From positions 372,001-436,000 of the forward strand of contig NZ_RDBF01000001.1 in assembly GCF_003674095.1 (NCBI RefSeq): a stretch of 64,000 nt of DNA, read 5' to 3'. The DNA comes from Aeromicrobium phragmitis. GTDB lineage: Bacteria > Actinomycetota > Actinomycetes > Propionibacteriales > Nocardioidaceae. Below, piece by piece: positions 43,958 to 52,802 of the stretch (position 1 is the first letter of the stretch; each line of letters starts with the position of its first letter). The translations under genes were made by a program, and so were the position numbers. A model generated the notes under the pieces. That model was not told the DNA's origin. It saw only the letters and a list, made by a program, of their open reading frames with translations, and did not search any database.

Positions 43958-44851
43958 TCATGACATCGTGGCGACGAAGCGCTCGATGTGCTCGACGACC
44001 GCGCCCGGTTGCTGCTCGGGCACCCAGTGCCCGGCACCCTCGATGACCTGCACCTCGACGTTCGGGGCTTCGGCCCGGCGCACGAGGTGGGGTGCGAGCA
44101 CGGAGTCGTCGCGTCCGGGTAGCAAGAGCACCGGCAGGTCCGCGGGCACAGGCCGGGCGTATCGGCCGCGCAGGGCGGCGGGCATCTCGTGGGTGAGGAA
44201 GCGCCGGTACATGGCCACACCGGCGTGCGCGCGTGCCGGTTCCCGGAATCTCTCGAGGTAGACCTTCTTCTCGTCCTTGGTCAGACGTCGTCCGCGACCG
44301 GCTCCGAGTTTGAAGACGAGGCGCAGAAAGCGCTGCTTCATCGCCGTATGCGCGAGGTACCCGAGCGGCCCGCCGGCCACGAGTTGATAGCCGAACCGCC
44401 ACAGCTCGCGGACGGGCACCGTGGACCAGGGCGCGACGATCGCGATCCCGACGACTCCCAGCACGCGGTCAGGGGCCAGCGAGGCGGCCAGCAGCGAGGC
44501 CCACCCGCCCCAGTCGTGGCCCACGAGGACGGGCCGTTCCAGACCCAGCACGTCGAGAAGCGCGAGGAGCTCGCGGGCCAGCACGCGCTTGTCGTAGGCG
44601 TCGCCGCGCGCCGGTGGGGCGGAACTCCAACCGTGCCCGCGCAGATCGACCGCGACGACGTGGTGCTGTCGGGCGAGGGCCGGCAGCACCTCGCGCCAGA
44701 TCCACCAGTGTTGCGGCCAGCCGTGGACGAGGACGATCGGCGGCCCGGCATGCTCGCTGCCGCCCTCGACAACGTGGAGGCGCACGCCGTCGACATCGAC
44801 GCTGCGGTCGGTGAAACCTGCGAGAACGGGTGGAGCGGCCATGGCCCTCAT
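43958..44851 (-). CDS. Alpha/beta hydrolase with Asp nucleophile (epoxide hydrolase-like)
   Basis: 297 residues. HGWPQHWWIWREVLPALAR has the oxyanion H-G-x-P motif, VGHDWGGWAS has the nucleophile Asp rather than Ser, and VIEGAGHWVPEQQP supplies the catalytic His. Asp plus HGxP is the pattern of epoxide hydrolases and haloalkane dehalogenases. The cap contains FKLGAGRGRRLTKDEKKVYL, whose basic stretch is unusual. Start ATG 44851; the in-frame ATG at 44842 is an alternative. It is cotranscribed with add, but no biochemical link is evident. Confidence 0.85.
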   Translation of the reverse strand: MRAMAAPPVLAGFTDRSVDVDGVRLHVVEGGSEHAGPPIVLVHGWPQHWWIWREVLPALARQHHVVAVDLRGHGWSSAPPARGDAYDKRVLARELLALLDVLGLERPVLVGHDWGGWASLLAASLAPDRVLGVVGIAIVAPWSTVPVRELWRFGYQLVAGGPLGYLAHTAMKQRFLRLVFKLGAGRGRRLTKDEKKVYLERFREPARAHAGVAMYRRFLTHEMPAALRGRYARPVPADLPVLLLPGRDDSVLAPHLVRRAEAPNVEVQVIEGAGHWVPEQQPGAVVEHIERFVATMS

Positions 44852-44868
44852 GGTGGCAGAAAACGGAG

Positions 44869-45168
44869 TCAGTCGGCGGCGACCGCGACGATCGCGAACG
44901 CGGCCAGCACTGCCACGCCCGCGGTCGTCACCACGATGCTCGGTGCCGCACGGTCGGCGCTCGCTCGCTCCAGCGTCTGAGTGGAGTACCGCCGCTGCTG
45001 AGCGGTCACGATCGCAAGCGCGAAGGCCCCGCTCACGATCACGGGGGCGAGAACGAGTACCCCGGCGTCGGGCGCCCAGCGAAGGAAGAGGGCGCTGACC
45101 ACGAGCAGCGAGAGGGCGGTCCGGCCCCAGGCGAGCCGGGTGCGCTCGGGCTGCGTCTCGAGGCTCAC
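44869..45168 (-). CDS. DUF202 membrane protein, short form
   Basis: 99 residues with three membrane helices. RTRLAWGRTALSLLVVSALF is the DUF202 signature (an R-T-x-L-A-W motif); VLVLAPVIVSGAFALAIVTA and IVVTTAGVAVLAAFAIVAVA complete it. Function unknown. The GTG start at 45168 overlaps the stop of the preceding DUF202 gene (GTGA), so the pair is coupled and may form one complex. Confidence 0.78.
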   Translation of the reverse strand: MSLETQPERTRLAWGRTALSLLVVSALFLRWAPDAGVLVLAPVIVSGAFALAIVTAQQRRYSTQTLERASADRAAPSIVVTTAGVAVLAAFAIVAVAAD

Positions 45169-45539
45169 GTCACCACCAGCGCGATCACGACGCCGGCGGC
45201 GAGGGCGGTCCCGAGCGCGAGCAGGGGAAGCAGCGCCGGCGGCGGGAGCGGGGCGTGGTGCCGCAAGCTGTTCTCGACACGGCGCCACCGGCCTGCCGCG
45301 CTCAGCGCGATGAACAGGCCGATCGCGACGACGATGAGCGAGACCGCTCGCCGCAGACCCGCGTGGAACAGCTCGTCACCGAACGCTTCGAGCGCGACCC
45401 CGGCCGCGATGAAGGCGAGGGAGGTCCGGATCCAGGCGAGGAACGTCCGCTCGTTCGCCAAGGTGAATCGGGGATCCGGCTCCTCGCCGCCCGGGAGCAG
45501 CCAGCGGCCCAGACGGCTGCGCGCGTCGTCATTGCTCAC
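45165..45539 (-). CDS. DUF202 (YidH-like) membrane protein
   Basis: 124 residues with three membrane helices. FTLANERTFLAWIRTSLAFI is the YidH/DUF202 motif, followed by AVSLIVVAIGLFIALSAAGR and PLLALGTALAAGVVIALVVT. Function unknown. GTG 45539 has a TAGGCT box 6 nt upstream, a leaderless-type promoter that drives both DUF202 genes. Confidence 0.82.
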   Translation of the reverse strand: MSNDDARSRLGRWLLPGGEEPDPRFTLANERTFLAWIRTSLAFIAAGVALEAFGDELFHAGLRRAVSLIVVAIGLFIALSAAGRWRRVENSLRHHAPLPPPALLPLLALGTALAAGVVIALVVT

Positions 45540-45567
45540 GGGCCGAGCCTAGTGCGTGAGCCGCGAG

Positions 45568-46248
45568 TCAGAGCGTGTGCAGTTCGATGTCGAGTCGCTC
45601 GTCGAGCTCCTCCATGCTCATGCCGAACGTCTCGACCACCGTCGCGCCCTCGGTGCCGACGAGGAACAGCGCGCGGTCGGTGTACACGCGGCTCACGCAG
45701 TCGACGCCGGTCAGCGGGTAGGTGCACCGTGGCACGAGTTTCGGGCTTCCGTCCTTGGCGAACAGCGTCATCATCACGAACACGTCCTTGGCGCCGATGG
45801 CCAGATCCATCGCGCCGCCCACCGCCGGGATGGCGTCCGGCGCGCCCGTGTGCCAGTTGGCGAGATCGCCCGCGGCGCTGACCTGGAACGCGCCGAGCAC
45901 GCAGACGTCGAGGTGACCGCCGCGCATCATGGCGAACGAGTCGGCGTGGTGGAAGTACGCCGCGCCCGGCAGTTCGGTGACGGGGATCTTGCCGGCGTTG
46001 GTCAGGTCCGGGTCGACCTCCTCGTCCCGGGCGGCACGGCCCATGCCGAGCATCCCGTTCTCGGTGTGCAGGACGATGCCGCTGTCGGCACCGAGGTGGT
46101 CGGCCACCATCGTCGGCTGACCGATGCCGAGGTTGACGTACGAGCCCTGCGGGATGTCGCGGGCCACCAGGGCGGCCAACTCGTCCTTGCTCAGCGGGCC
46201 CCGGTCGAGGTGCTCGATGGTCTGGGTCGCGGCGACGGCGATGCTCAC
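45568..46248 (-). CDS. pcaJ: 3-oxoadipate CoA-transferase subunit B
   Basis: 226 residues. The catalytic Glu lies in GIVLHTENGMLGMGR. YVNLGIGQPTMVADHLGADS at the start and GGHLDVCVLGAFQVSAAGDL are conserved CoA-transferase family 1 beta-subunit blocks. Together with PcaI it moves CoA from succinyl-CoA to 3-oxoadipate, a late step of the beta-ketoadipate pathway. The GTG start overlaps pcaI by 4 nt. A generic 3-oxoacid CoA-transferase is possible, but linkage to the pca genes decides the name. Confidence 0.9.
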   Translation of the reverse strand: MSIAVAATQTIEHLDRGPLSKDELAALVARDIPQGSYVNLGIGQPTMVADHLGADSGIVLHTENGMLGMGRAARDEEVDPDLTNAGKIPVTELPGAAYFHHADSFAMMRGGHLDVCVLGAFQVSAAGDLANWHTGAPDAIPAVGGAMDLAIGAKDVFVMMTLFAKDGSPKLVPRCTYPLTGVDCVSRVYTDRALFLVGTEGATVVETFGMSMEELDERLDIELHTL

Positions 46249-46937
46249 GACGCCACCTCCTGGGAAGCGAGGGCGGACAGGTCGAGGATGCGGTCCACGT
46301 AGATGCCCGGGGTCACGACGGCCTCGGGGTCGATCTCGCCGAGCCCGACCGTCTCGCGGACCTCGGCGATCGTGGTGCGCGCGGCCGTCGCCATCACGGG
46401 ACCGAAGTTCCGGGCGGTCTTGCGGTACACCAGGTTGCCCATCGGGTCGGCGGTCTGCGCGCCGATGAGCGCGTAGTCGCCGCGGATCGGGTATTCCAAG
46501 ACGTAGTCGCGGCCGTCGATCGTGCGCTGCTCCTTGCCCTCGGCGAGCGGCGTCCCGACGCCCGTGGGGCAGTAGAAGGCGCCGATGCCCGCTCCGGCCG
46601 CACGCATGCGCTCGGCGAGGTTGCCCTGCGGGACGACCTCGAGTTCGAGCTTGCCGGAGCGGTAGAGGCCGTCGAAGACGTAGGAGTCATGCTGGCGCGG
46701 GAACGAGCAGATGACCTTGCGCACCCGCCCGGCGGCGAGCAGGGCCGCGAGGCCGGTGTCGCCGTTGCCGGCGTTGTTGCTGACGATCGTGAGGTCGGAG
46801 GCGCCCTGCTCGATCAGCGCGTCGATCAGCGTGACCGGCATGCCCGCCATGCCGAAACCGCCGACGAGGACGGTCGATCCGTCCTCGATCCCGGCGACCG
46901 CCTCGGCTGGGGAGGTCACGATGTGTGCGCGGCTCAC
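46245..46937 (-). CDS. pcaI: 3-oxoadipate CoA-transferase subunit A
   Basis: 230 residues. GSTVLVGGFGMAGMPVTLID and LTIVSNNAGNGDTGLAALLA form the CoA-transferase alpha start, GKLELEVVPQGNLAERMRAA is the conserved Q-G-T/N-L-A-E motif, and GAFYCPTGVGTPLAEGKEQR follows. It pairs with PcaJ. GTG 46937 overlaps the pcaF stop (GTGA), so pcaF-I-J are translated as a coupled unit. Confidence 0.9.
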   Translation of the reverse strand: MSRAHIVTSPAEAVAGIEDGSTVLVGGFGMAGMPVTLIDALIEQGASDLTIVSNNAGNGDTGLAALLAAGRVRKVICSFPRQHDSYVFDGLYRSGKLELEVVPQGNLAERMRAAGAGIGAFYCPTGVGTPLAEGKEQRTIDGRDYVLEYPIRGDYALIGAQTADPMGNLVYRKTARNFGPVMATAARTTIAEVRETVGLGEIDPEAVVTPGIYVDRILDLSALASQEVAS

Positions 46938-48115
46938 GCAACCTCCTCGTTCTCCAGCACGACGGCGAGGCCCTGGCCGACGCCGATGCAGATCGCGGCG
47001 ACGCCCCAGCGCTCGCCGCGCTCGCGCAGCACGTGCGCGAGGGTGCCGAGAACCCGCCCCCCGGACGCACCGAGCGGGTGGCCGATGGCGATCGCGCCGC
47101 CCTTGACGTTGACGATCTCCGGGTCGATCTTCCAGGCATCGACGCACGCCAGCGACTGGACGGCGAAGGCTTCGTTGAGTTCGACCGCGCCGACGTCGCT
47201 CCAGCTGATGCCGGCGCGCGCGAGGGCCTGGTTGGCCGCCTCGACCGGCGCGTACCCGAACATCTGCGGTTCGAGGGCCGTGGCGCCTCGACCGGCGATG
47301 CGCGCGATCGGATCGACGCCGATCTGATCTCGGGCGCGTTCGGAGCCGATGACGAGAGCGGAGGCGCCGTCGTTGAGCGGGGAGGCGTTGCCGGCGGTGA
47401 TCAGGCCGTCGGGCCGGAAGGCCGGACGGAGCGCCGAGAGCTTCTCGACGGTGGTGCCCGGCCGGATGCCCTCGTCGCGCGCCAGCTCCGCGCCCGGGAC
47501 GCTCACGGTCAGGTCGTCGTAGAAGCCCTCGTTCCAGGCCGCGTCGGCGAGAGCGTGGGAGCGGGCGGCGAATTCGTCCTGACGCTCGCGGCTGATGCCG
47601 AACTTCGCGGCGAGCTGCTCGTTGGCTTCGCCGAGCGAGATGGTCCATTCCTTCGGCATCGCCGGGTTGACCAGGCGCCAGCCGAGGGTGGTCGACACGG
47701 CGGTGACGTCACCGGCGGGGAAGCCGCGGTGGGGCTTGGGCAGCACCCAGGGCGCCCGCGTCATCGACTCGACCCCGCCGGCGAGCACGACGTCGGCGTC
47801 TCCGGTGTCGACGGTGCGCGAGGCGATCATGGCCGCGTCGAGGCTGGAGCCGCACAGCCGGTTCACCGTGGTGGCCGGCACGCTCACCGGAAGGCCGGCG
47901 AGGAGGATGGCCATGCGTCCGACATTCCGGTTGTCCTCACCGGCGCCGTTGGCGTTGCCCCACACGACGTCGCCGATGGCGGCGGGGTCGAGCCCGGGCG
48001 ACTTGTCCAGCACGCCGGTGACGGCGGTGGCGGCGAGATCGTCGGGGCGGACCCCCGCGAGGGCGCCGTTGAACTTGCCGAACGGCGTACGGACGGCGGC
48101 GTACAGGTGAGCCAT
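46934..48115 (-). CDS. pcaF: 3-oxoadipyl-CoA thiolase
   Basis: 393 residues of thiolase. VNRLCGSSLDAAMIASRTVD has the nucleophile Cys near 90; GGAIAIGHPLGASGGRVLGT and ICIGVGQGLAVVLE hold the catalytic His and second Cys. It cleaves 3-oxoadipyl-CoA to succinyl-CoA and acetyl-CoA, the last step of the protocatechuate pathway. ATG 48115 has the ribosome site GAAGGAG. Two IclR-type operators lie directly upstream. Residue AAVRTPFGKFNGALAG at the N-terminus is the family start. Confidence 0.92.
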   Translation of the reverse strand: MAHLYAAVRTPFGKFNGALAGVRPDDLAATAVTGVLDKSPGLDPAAIGDVVWGNANGAGEDNRNVGRMAILLAGLPVSVPATTVNRLCGSSLDAAMIASRTVDTGDADVVLAGGVESMTRAPWVLPKPHRGFPAGDVTAVSTTLGWRLVNPAMPKEWTISLGEANEQLAAKFGISRERQDEFAARSHALADAAWNEGFYDDLTVSVPGAELARDEGIRPGTTVEKLSALRPAFRPDGLITAGNASPLNDGASALVIGSERARDQIGVDPIARIAGRGATALEPQMFGYAPVEAANQALARAGISWSDVGAVELNEAFAVQSLACVDAWKIDPEIVNVKGGAIAIGHPLGASGGRVLGTLAHVLRERGERWGVAAICIGVGQGLAVVLENEEVA

Positions 48116-48129
48116 GAGAGTCTCCTTCT

Positions 48130-48163
48130 GTTCGCTATGCGAACATAAGTTCGTTGGACGAAC
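48130..48163 (-). promoter_or_regulatory. Tandem IclR (PcaR) operators upstream of pcaF
   Basis: Two perfect inverted repeats of the form GTTCG-N5-CGAAC occur at 48130-48144 (spacer CTATG) and 48149-48163 (spacer TTGGA), 19 bp centre to centre. They flank a minus-strand -10 box TATGTT (48142-48147). IclR-family PcaR proteins bind sites of this kind, and pcaR is the next gene upstream. Confidence 0.8.
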
Positions 48164-48211
48164 GGCGCCCACTGTACCGCGGGTTGCAACAGAATTCCAA
48201 CGGGCGCAGCC

Positions 48212-48982
48212 TCAGTTGAGGCCGTGCTCCGCGACGTCATCGCTCACCGCGGCGGCGCACTCCAGGAGCGCGGCGAGCGCCTCCTGGTGGCCCTCGCCGG
48301 TGTCGGTGTGCGTCATCGAGATGTTCACCGCGGCCACCGTGGCGCCGTCCCGGTCTCGCACCGGTGCGGCCATCGACGTGAGGCCCCGCTCGAGTTCCTG
48401 GTCCACGAGACACCACCCGCGCTCGCGCACCCGCGCGATCTCGTCGCGCAACGCCGGCTCGGTGTGCAACGTGCGCGGCGTCCTGGGGACCAGCGTCGCT
48501 TCGGCGAAGTACGCATCGAGGGCGGGCCCGTCGAGGGCGGCGAGCAGGACGCGTCCCATCGAGGTCGCGTAGGCGGGGAACCGGGTGCCGACGGTGATCC
48601 CGACGCTCATGATGCGACGCGTGGCCACGCGGGCGACGTAGACGATCTCCGTGCCGTCGAGGACGGCGGCCGACGTGGACTCGCCGAGTGTTGCGGACAT
48701 CCGCTCGAGGTGCGGCTGCGCGAGCTGCGGCAACCCGAGTCCGGAGAGATACGCGGTGCCGAGCCGCATGACCTGCGGGGTCAGCGCGAACGTCTTGCCG
48801 GCGGTGCGCATGTACCCCAGCTCGACCAGGGTGTGCAGGAAGCGCCGTGCGGTCGCCCGGCTGAAACCCGTGCGCTGGGCCACTTCGGTGAGCGACATCT
48901 CCGGGTGCTCGGTGTCGAACGCCGTGATGACCGCCAGTCCCCGGGCGAGGGACTGCACGAACTGGTCGCCAGGCGAGTTCAT
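48212..48982 (-). CDS. pcaR: IclR-family regulator PcaR
   Basis: 256 residues. The N-terminal winged helix (SLARGLAVITAFDTEHPEMS, LTEVAQRTGFSRATARRFLH) and the IclR ligand domain (STSAAVLDGTEIVYVARVAT, YATSMGRVLLAALDGPALDA) are clear. Position between pcaL and pcaF, as in rhodococcal pca clusters, marks it as PcaR, which senses beta-ketoadipate or protocatechuate. ATG 48982 is 6 nt after a TAGGCT box, so the gene also has its own leaderless-type promoter. Its probable operators stand at 48130-48163. Confidence 0.88.
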   Translation of the reverse strand: MNSPGDQFVQSLARGLAVITAFDTEHPEMSLTEVAQRTGFSRATARRFLHTLVELGYMRTAGKTFALTPQVMRLGTAYLSGLGLPQLAQPHLERMSATLGESTSAAVLDGTEIVYVARVATRRIMSVGITVGTRFPAYATSMGRVLLAALDGPALDAYFAEATLVPRTPRTLHTEPALRDEIARVRERGWCLVDQELERGLTSMAAPVRDRDGATVAAVNISMTHTDTGEGHQEALAALLECAAAVSDDVAEHGLN

Positions 48983-49040
48983 GACGTCAGCCTAATCCTC
49001 GCGCGCCGGGAGTTCGGGCGACCGCGAAGGCGGCCCTCCC

Positions 49041-50228
49041 TCACTCGGACGGCTCGGCGAGGACGCGCTGCGCGATCTTGAAGGCGTGGTTCGCATCCGG
49101 GACCCCGCAGTAGATCGCGCACTGGAGGATGAGCTCCTTGATCTCGTCATCGCTCAGCCCGTTGCGCTTGGCGGCGCGGACGTGCATGGCGAACTCCTCG
49201 TGATGCCCCCGCGCGAGGAGTGCGGTGAGTGTGATGAACGAGCGGGTGCGCCGGTCGAGGCCGGGTCGCGTCCAGATGCCGCCCCAGGCGTACTGCGTGA
49301 TGAAGCGCTGGAACTCCTCGGTGAAGTCCGTGATCGAGGCGGTCGCCCGGTCGACGTGAGCGTCACCGAGCACCTCCCGGCGCACCGTCATGCCCGCGTC
49401 GTACACCTGCTCGCTCGTGGCGCCGGTCGTCAACGCGGTGACGACGTCGCCCGCGCCGGTGAAGTGCTCCAGCAGCAGTACGCCCACCTCGTGCGGCCGC
49501 TCGGCGGGAGGCAGGTGGGCCACGCCGTCGAGGACGACGAGCCGACCATGCTGCACCCCGTTGGCGATCTGTTCGAGGCTGGCCGGCGGTGTCGGTCCGT
49601 CCTCGGCGCCGGCGATCGCGAGGACGGGTGCGCTGATTTCGCCGAGTCGCTCGCGGACGTCGAAGGTCGCCAACGCTTCGCACACCTGCGCATATCCCTC
49701 GGCGTCGGCGTCCTGGAGGGAGTGCAGCAGCTCCGTGGCGACCTCCGGCTCGCGCTCCATGAAGTCCGGGCCGAACCAGCGCTGCGCCGAGCCGGTCACC
49801 ATCGACGGTGTTCCGCTGTCCCGGACCGTGGCGGCACGTTCGCGCCACGCCGACTCCTCGCCGATCTTCGCTCCGGTCGCGAGCAGCGCCGCGGAACGCA
49901 CTCGGTCCGGGACGTCGAGGAGCAGCTGCAGCCCGACCGCGCCGCCCACCGAGTCGCCCGCGTAGGAGAAGGGTTCACCTGGCGCGAGAGCGTCCGCAAG
50001 CGCGACGACGCCGGCGGCCAGCTCGGCCATGGTGAACGGTTCCCCCACGGTCGTGTTGGCTCCGTGCCCGGGCAGGTTCCACGCCACGACATGGAAGTCG
50101 GCGGTGAGCGGCGCGGCGGCCGCCGACCACAGGGCGGTTGCGCTCGTGCCCAACGAGGGCCCGAGCAGCACCAGCGGCCCTGTTCCCGCGGGGCTGAGCT
50201 CGACACCGGTGATGCGGGGAACGGTCAT
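49041..50228 (-). CDS. pcaL: 3-oxoadipate enol-lactonase / 4-carboxymuconolactone decarboxylase fusion
   Basis: 395 residues joining two enzymes. Residues ~1-255 are an alpha/beta hydrolase (PcaD): HVVAWNLPGHGANTTVGEPF, the nucleophile Ser in SYAGDSVGGAVGLQ, and LVVLDGVAHLPPAERPHEV with the catalytic His. Residues ~275-395 are PcaC: TEEFQRFITQYAWGGIWTRP, ITLTALLARGHHEEFAMHVR and CAIYCGVPDANHAFKIAQRV. The fused protein turns 4-carboxymuconolactone into 3-oxoadipate in two steps. This fusion is known from actinobacteria (PcaL). It overlaps pcaB by 4 nt. Confidence 0.92.
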   Translation of the reverse strand: MTVPRITGVELSPAGTGPLVLLGPSLGTSATALWSAAAAPLTADFHVVAWNLPGHGANTTVGEPFTMAELAAGVVALADALAPGEPFSYAGDSVGGAVGLQLLLDVPDRVRSAALLATGAKIGEESAWRERAATVRDSGTPSMVTGSAQRWFGPDFMEREPEVATELLHSLQDADAEGYAQVCEALATFDVRERLGEISAPVLAIAGAEDGPTPPASLEQIANGVQHGRLVVLDGVAHLPPAERPHEVGVLLLEHFTGAGDVVTALTTGATSEQVYDAGMTVRREVLGDAHVDRATASITDFTEEFQRFITQYAWGGIWTRPGLDRRTRSFITLTALLARGHHEEFAMHVRAAKRNGLSDDEIKELILQCAIYCGVPDANHAFKIAQRVLAEPSE

Positions 50229-51433
50229 GCAGGGTCCTCCTCGAGGAAGTCGCGGATCGAGGACACCGCGGAGTCCGCCAGCAGCGGCGCGATGCCCAGG
50301 TACGAGCTCGACGGGAGGCGTCCGGTCAGCTTCACCATCGACTGTTGCTCGGCCTCGACCCCGGTGGCCGAGGCGAGGTTGAAGGACATGCGTTCGACGT
50401 CGACGCGCAGCCCGCCGAGCAGGACCTCCGCGTGACGGGCGGCCACCAGAGTGCGGCGGGCGAGCAGACGGAGTGCGTCCCACTCGGCGTGCCAAGCGCC
50501 GGAGGCTCGCTCGTCCTCCATCGTCGCGGCCGCCAGGTGCAGTGTCTGCGCGAGACCGGGGGCGACGAGGGCGGTTCGGCGCAGGAGGACGGACATCACC
50601 GGATTGCTCTTGTGCGGCATGGTCGACGAGCTGCCGCCCGTGCCCTCGCTGACTTCGCCGATTCCCGGGCGCGTCATCACCAGGACGTCCGCGGCGACGT
50701 GTCCCCACGCGTCCGTGCACGTCACGAACGCGTCGCCGATCTCGGTGAGGCGGCCGCGCGAGGTGTGCCACGGCAGGCTCGTGTCGAGCCCGAGGTGTTC
50801 GGCCGTCTCGCGGACGAGGGCGAGGGCCACGGCCTGGTCGCCGGAGAGCTCGGTGGCGGCCGCCATCGTTCCTGCCGCCCCGCCGAGCTGGACCGGCAGC
50901 GAGGAACGCACTCGCCGGAGCCCGGCAGCGGCGTCGACGATCCCCTCGCCCCACCGCGCGACCTTGGCCCCGAACGTCTGCGGCACGGCCGGCTGCGTCA
51001 AGGTCCGGGCCACCATCGGAGTGTCACGGTGCTCGGTGGCGAGCCGGACGATCGCCCCGAGCTGTCCGCGGACCGCCTCGTCGATCGCGTTGATGGCGTC
51101 GCGGGCGCACAGCACGAGCGCCGTGTCGAGGACGTCCTGACTCGTCAGCCCGCGGTGCAACCACCGCGACGTCTCCCCATCGGTCCGCTCGCGCAGTAGC
51201 GCGACGAGGCCGATGACCGGGTTGCCGCCGGACTCGGCGCCGGTGGCCAGGTCGGCCACATCGTCATCGCCGATGAACCCGGTCAGCGACCCGGCCGCGC
51301 TCGCCGGCGCGACTCCCGTGCCGACAAGCGCCCATAGCCAGGCGTCCTCGACGGCCACCATCGCCTCGACGACCGCGGCATCGGAGAAGACGCGGCCCGC
51401 CCGTTCGTCGCCGGGCCACAACAGATTGCTCAC
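50225..51433 (-). CDS. pcaB: 3-carboxy-cis,cis-muconate cycloisomerase
   Basis: 402 residues of the fumarase/aspartase superfamily. The signature GGSSSTMPHKSNPVMS, plus LHRGLTSQDVLDTALVL and TLTQPAVPQTFGAKVARWGE, identifies PcaB. It lactonises 3-carboxymuconate to 4-carboxymuconolactone. GTG 51433 is chosen because it lies 5 nt after the pcaG stop. The protein is a little shorter than bacterial PcaB of about 450 residues. It overlaps pcaL by 4 nt (ATGA). Confidence 0.9.
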   Translation of the reverse strand: MSNLLWPGDERAGRVFSDAAVVEAMVAVEDAWLWALVGTGVAPASAAGSLTGFIGDDDVADLATGAESGGNPVIGLVALLRERTDGETSRWLHRGLTSQDVLDTALVLCARDAINAIDEAVRGQLGAIVRLATEHRDTPMVARTLTQPAVPQTFGAKVARWGEGIVDAAAGLRRVRSSLPVQLGGAAGTMAAATELSGDQAVALALVRETAEHLGLDTSLPWHTSRGRLTEIGDAFVTCTDAWGHVAADVLVMTRPGIGEVSEGTGGSSSTMPHKSNPVMSVLLRRTALVAPGLAQTLHLAAATMEDERASGAWHAEWDALRLLARRTLVAARHAEVLLGGLRVDVERMSFNLASATGVEAEQQSMVKLTGRLPSSSYLGIAPLLADSAVSSIRDFLEEDPA

Positions 51434-51438
51434 GTAAT

Positions 51439-51996
51439 TCAGTGTCGCGGATAGGTCAGGAAGACGGTCTCGGCCTCGCCCTGAAGTCGGATGTCGAATC
51501 GGTACCCGTGCGCGTCGGCCGCGGCGATGCAGGAATCGCGGCGCTCGGCCGGCAGCGACGTCAGCAGGGGATCGGCGGCGAGTGCGTCGGCGTCCTCGGG
51601 CAGGTAGGCCCGCGTGAAGAGACGGTTGAGCACCCCGCGTCCGAACACGGTCACCAGGAAGAACGGCGCCTTCCCCGGTGCGGTCGCGCCCGGCCGCAAC
51701 GTCGAGAAGGTGTAGTGACCAGCGTCGTCGGTGGACGTCCGACCCCACCCGGTGAACGTCCACCCGTCCCGCTTCAGCGAGCCCGGCTGCTGGACGACGT
51801 TGCCGTCCGCGTCGACCTGCCACAGTTCGAGCAAAGCGTCGGGAACGGGCGCGCCGGCACCGTCGAGCACCTGGCCGTGCAGCCGGATAGCGTCGGCGCG
51901 GCCGGGCGGCACGAGTTCGTTGTCACCCTCATAGGGCAAGGCGTAGCCGTAGAAGGGCCCGATGGTCTGGCCGGGCGTTGCGATCAGATCTGCCAT
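51439..51996 (-). CDS. pcaG: Protocatechuate 3,4-dioxygenase alpha subunit
   Basis: 185 residues. TPGQTIGPFYGYALPYEGDN is the alpha-subunit start, APVPDALLELWQVDADGNVV the conserved intradiol-dioxygenase strand, and GWGRTSTDDAGHYTFSTLRP the next. Unlike the beta subunit it lacks the full set of iron ligands and is structural or substrate-binding. It assembles with PcaH and begins 4 nt after the pcaH stop. Confidence 0.93.
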   Translation of the reverse strand: MADLIATPGQTIGPFYGYALPYEGDNELVPPGRADAIRLHGQVLDGAGAPVPDALLELWQVDADGNVVQQPGSLKRDGWTFTGWGRTSTDDAGHYTFSTLRPGATAPGKAPFFLVTVFGRGVLNRLFTRAYLPEDADALAADPLLTSLPAERRDSCIAAADAHGYRFDIRLQGEAETVFLTYPRH

Positions 51997-52000
51997 GTCG

Positions 52001-52795
52001 TCAGTCCTCGTCGGTCTCGGTCTCGAGCGGCGTGCGGTGGCTGCCGGTCAGCACGATGTCCCAGCGGTAACCGGTGGCCCATTCGTGCGTCGTCACCGAG
52101 TGGTCGTACTGCGCCACGAGCCGCTCGCGGGCCTTCGGGTCGGTGATGGACTGGAAGATCGGGTCCAGTGCGAACAGCGGGTCTCCGGGGAAGTACATCT
52201 GGGTGATCATCCGCTGGGTGAAGTCGGTGCCGAACAGTGAGAAGTGGATGTGCGCCGGCCGCCAGGCGTTGCGGTGGTTCTTCCACGGGTACGGGCCCGG
52301 CTTGATCGTCGTGAACGCGTAGTTGCCGTCGTCATCGGTCAGGCAGCGCCCGACTCCGGTGAAGTTCGGGTCGATGGGGGCCGGATGCTGGTCGCGCTTG
52401 TGCACGTAGCGTCCTCCGGCGTTGGCCTGCCAGATCTCGACCAGTTGGTTGCGCACCGGCCGGCCGTCGCCGTCGACGATGCGGCCGACCAGCTTCATGC
52501 GCTCACCGAGCGGCTCCCCGCCGTGCTGAATCGTGAGATCGGCTTCGAGGGGATGGACGTCGCGGTGGCCGAAGCACGGCGCCCACAGCTCGATCGTCTC
52601 GGGATCGGCGTGGTGCAGTGACTTGGTGGGGTGGCGCAGCAGCGAACTGCGGTACGGCGGGTAGTCCAGGCGCGGCTGCGTCTCCTCGACGCCCGAGGCG
52701 CGGTAGTCCTCCGCGATCGCCGCGATCTCGCCGTCGACCTGCTCTTGGCTGGCCGACGCGCTGTCCGGGTCGGTGGAGATCGGCTGGGTGGTCAT
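52001..52795 (-). CDS. pcaH: Protocatechuate 3,4-dioxygenase beta subunit
   Basis: 264 residues. The non-haem Fe(III) ligands are visible: Tyr in AGGRYVHKRDQ, Tyr in KPGPYPWKNHRNAW and two His in WRPAHIHFS. VEIWQANAGGRY is the family strand. With PcaG it cleaves protocatechuate to 3-carboxymuconate with O2. The ATG at 52795 is preferred over an upstream start at 52846 because TAGGGT (52803-52808) lies 7 nt before it, giving a leaderless-type promoter. It is the first gene of pcaHGBL and is divergent from an IclR gene. Confidence 0.94.
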   Translation of the reverse strand: MTTQPISTDPDSASASQEQVDGEIAAIAEDYRASGVEETQPRLDYPPYRSSLLRHPTKSLHHADPETIELWAPCFGHRDVHPLEADLTIQHGGEPLGERMKLVGRIVDGDGRPVRNQLVEIWQANAGGRYVHKRDQHPAPIDPNFTGVGRCLTDDDGNYAFTTIKPGPYPWKNHRNAWRPAHIHFSLFGTDFTQRMITQMYFPGDPLFALDPIFQSITDPKARERLVAQYDHSVTTHEWATGYRWDIVLTGSHRTPLETETDED

Positions 52796-52802
52796 GCCCG
52801 GC

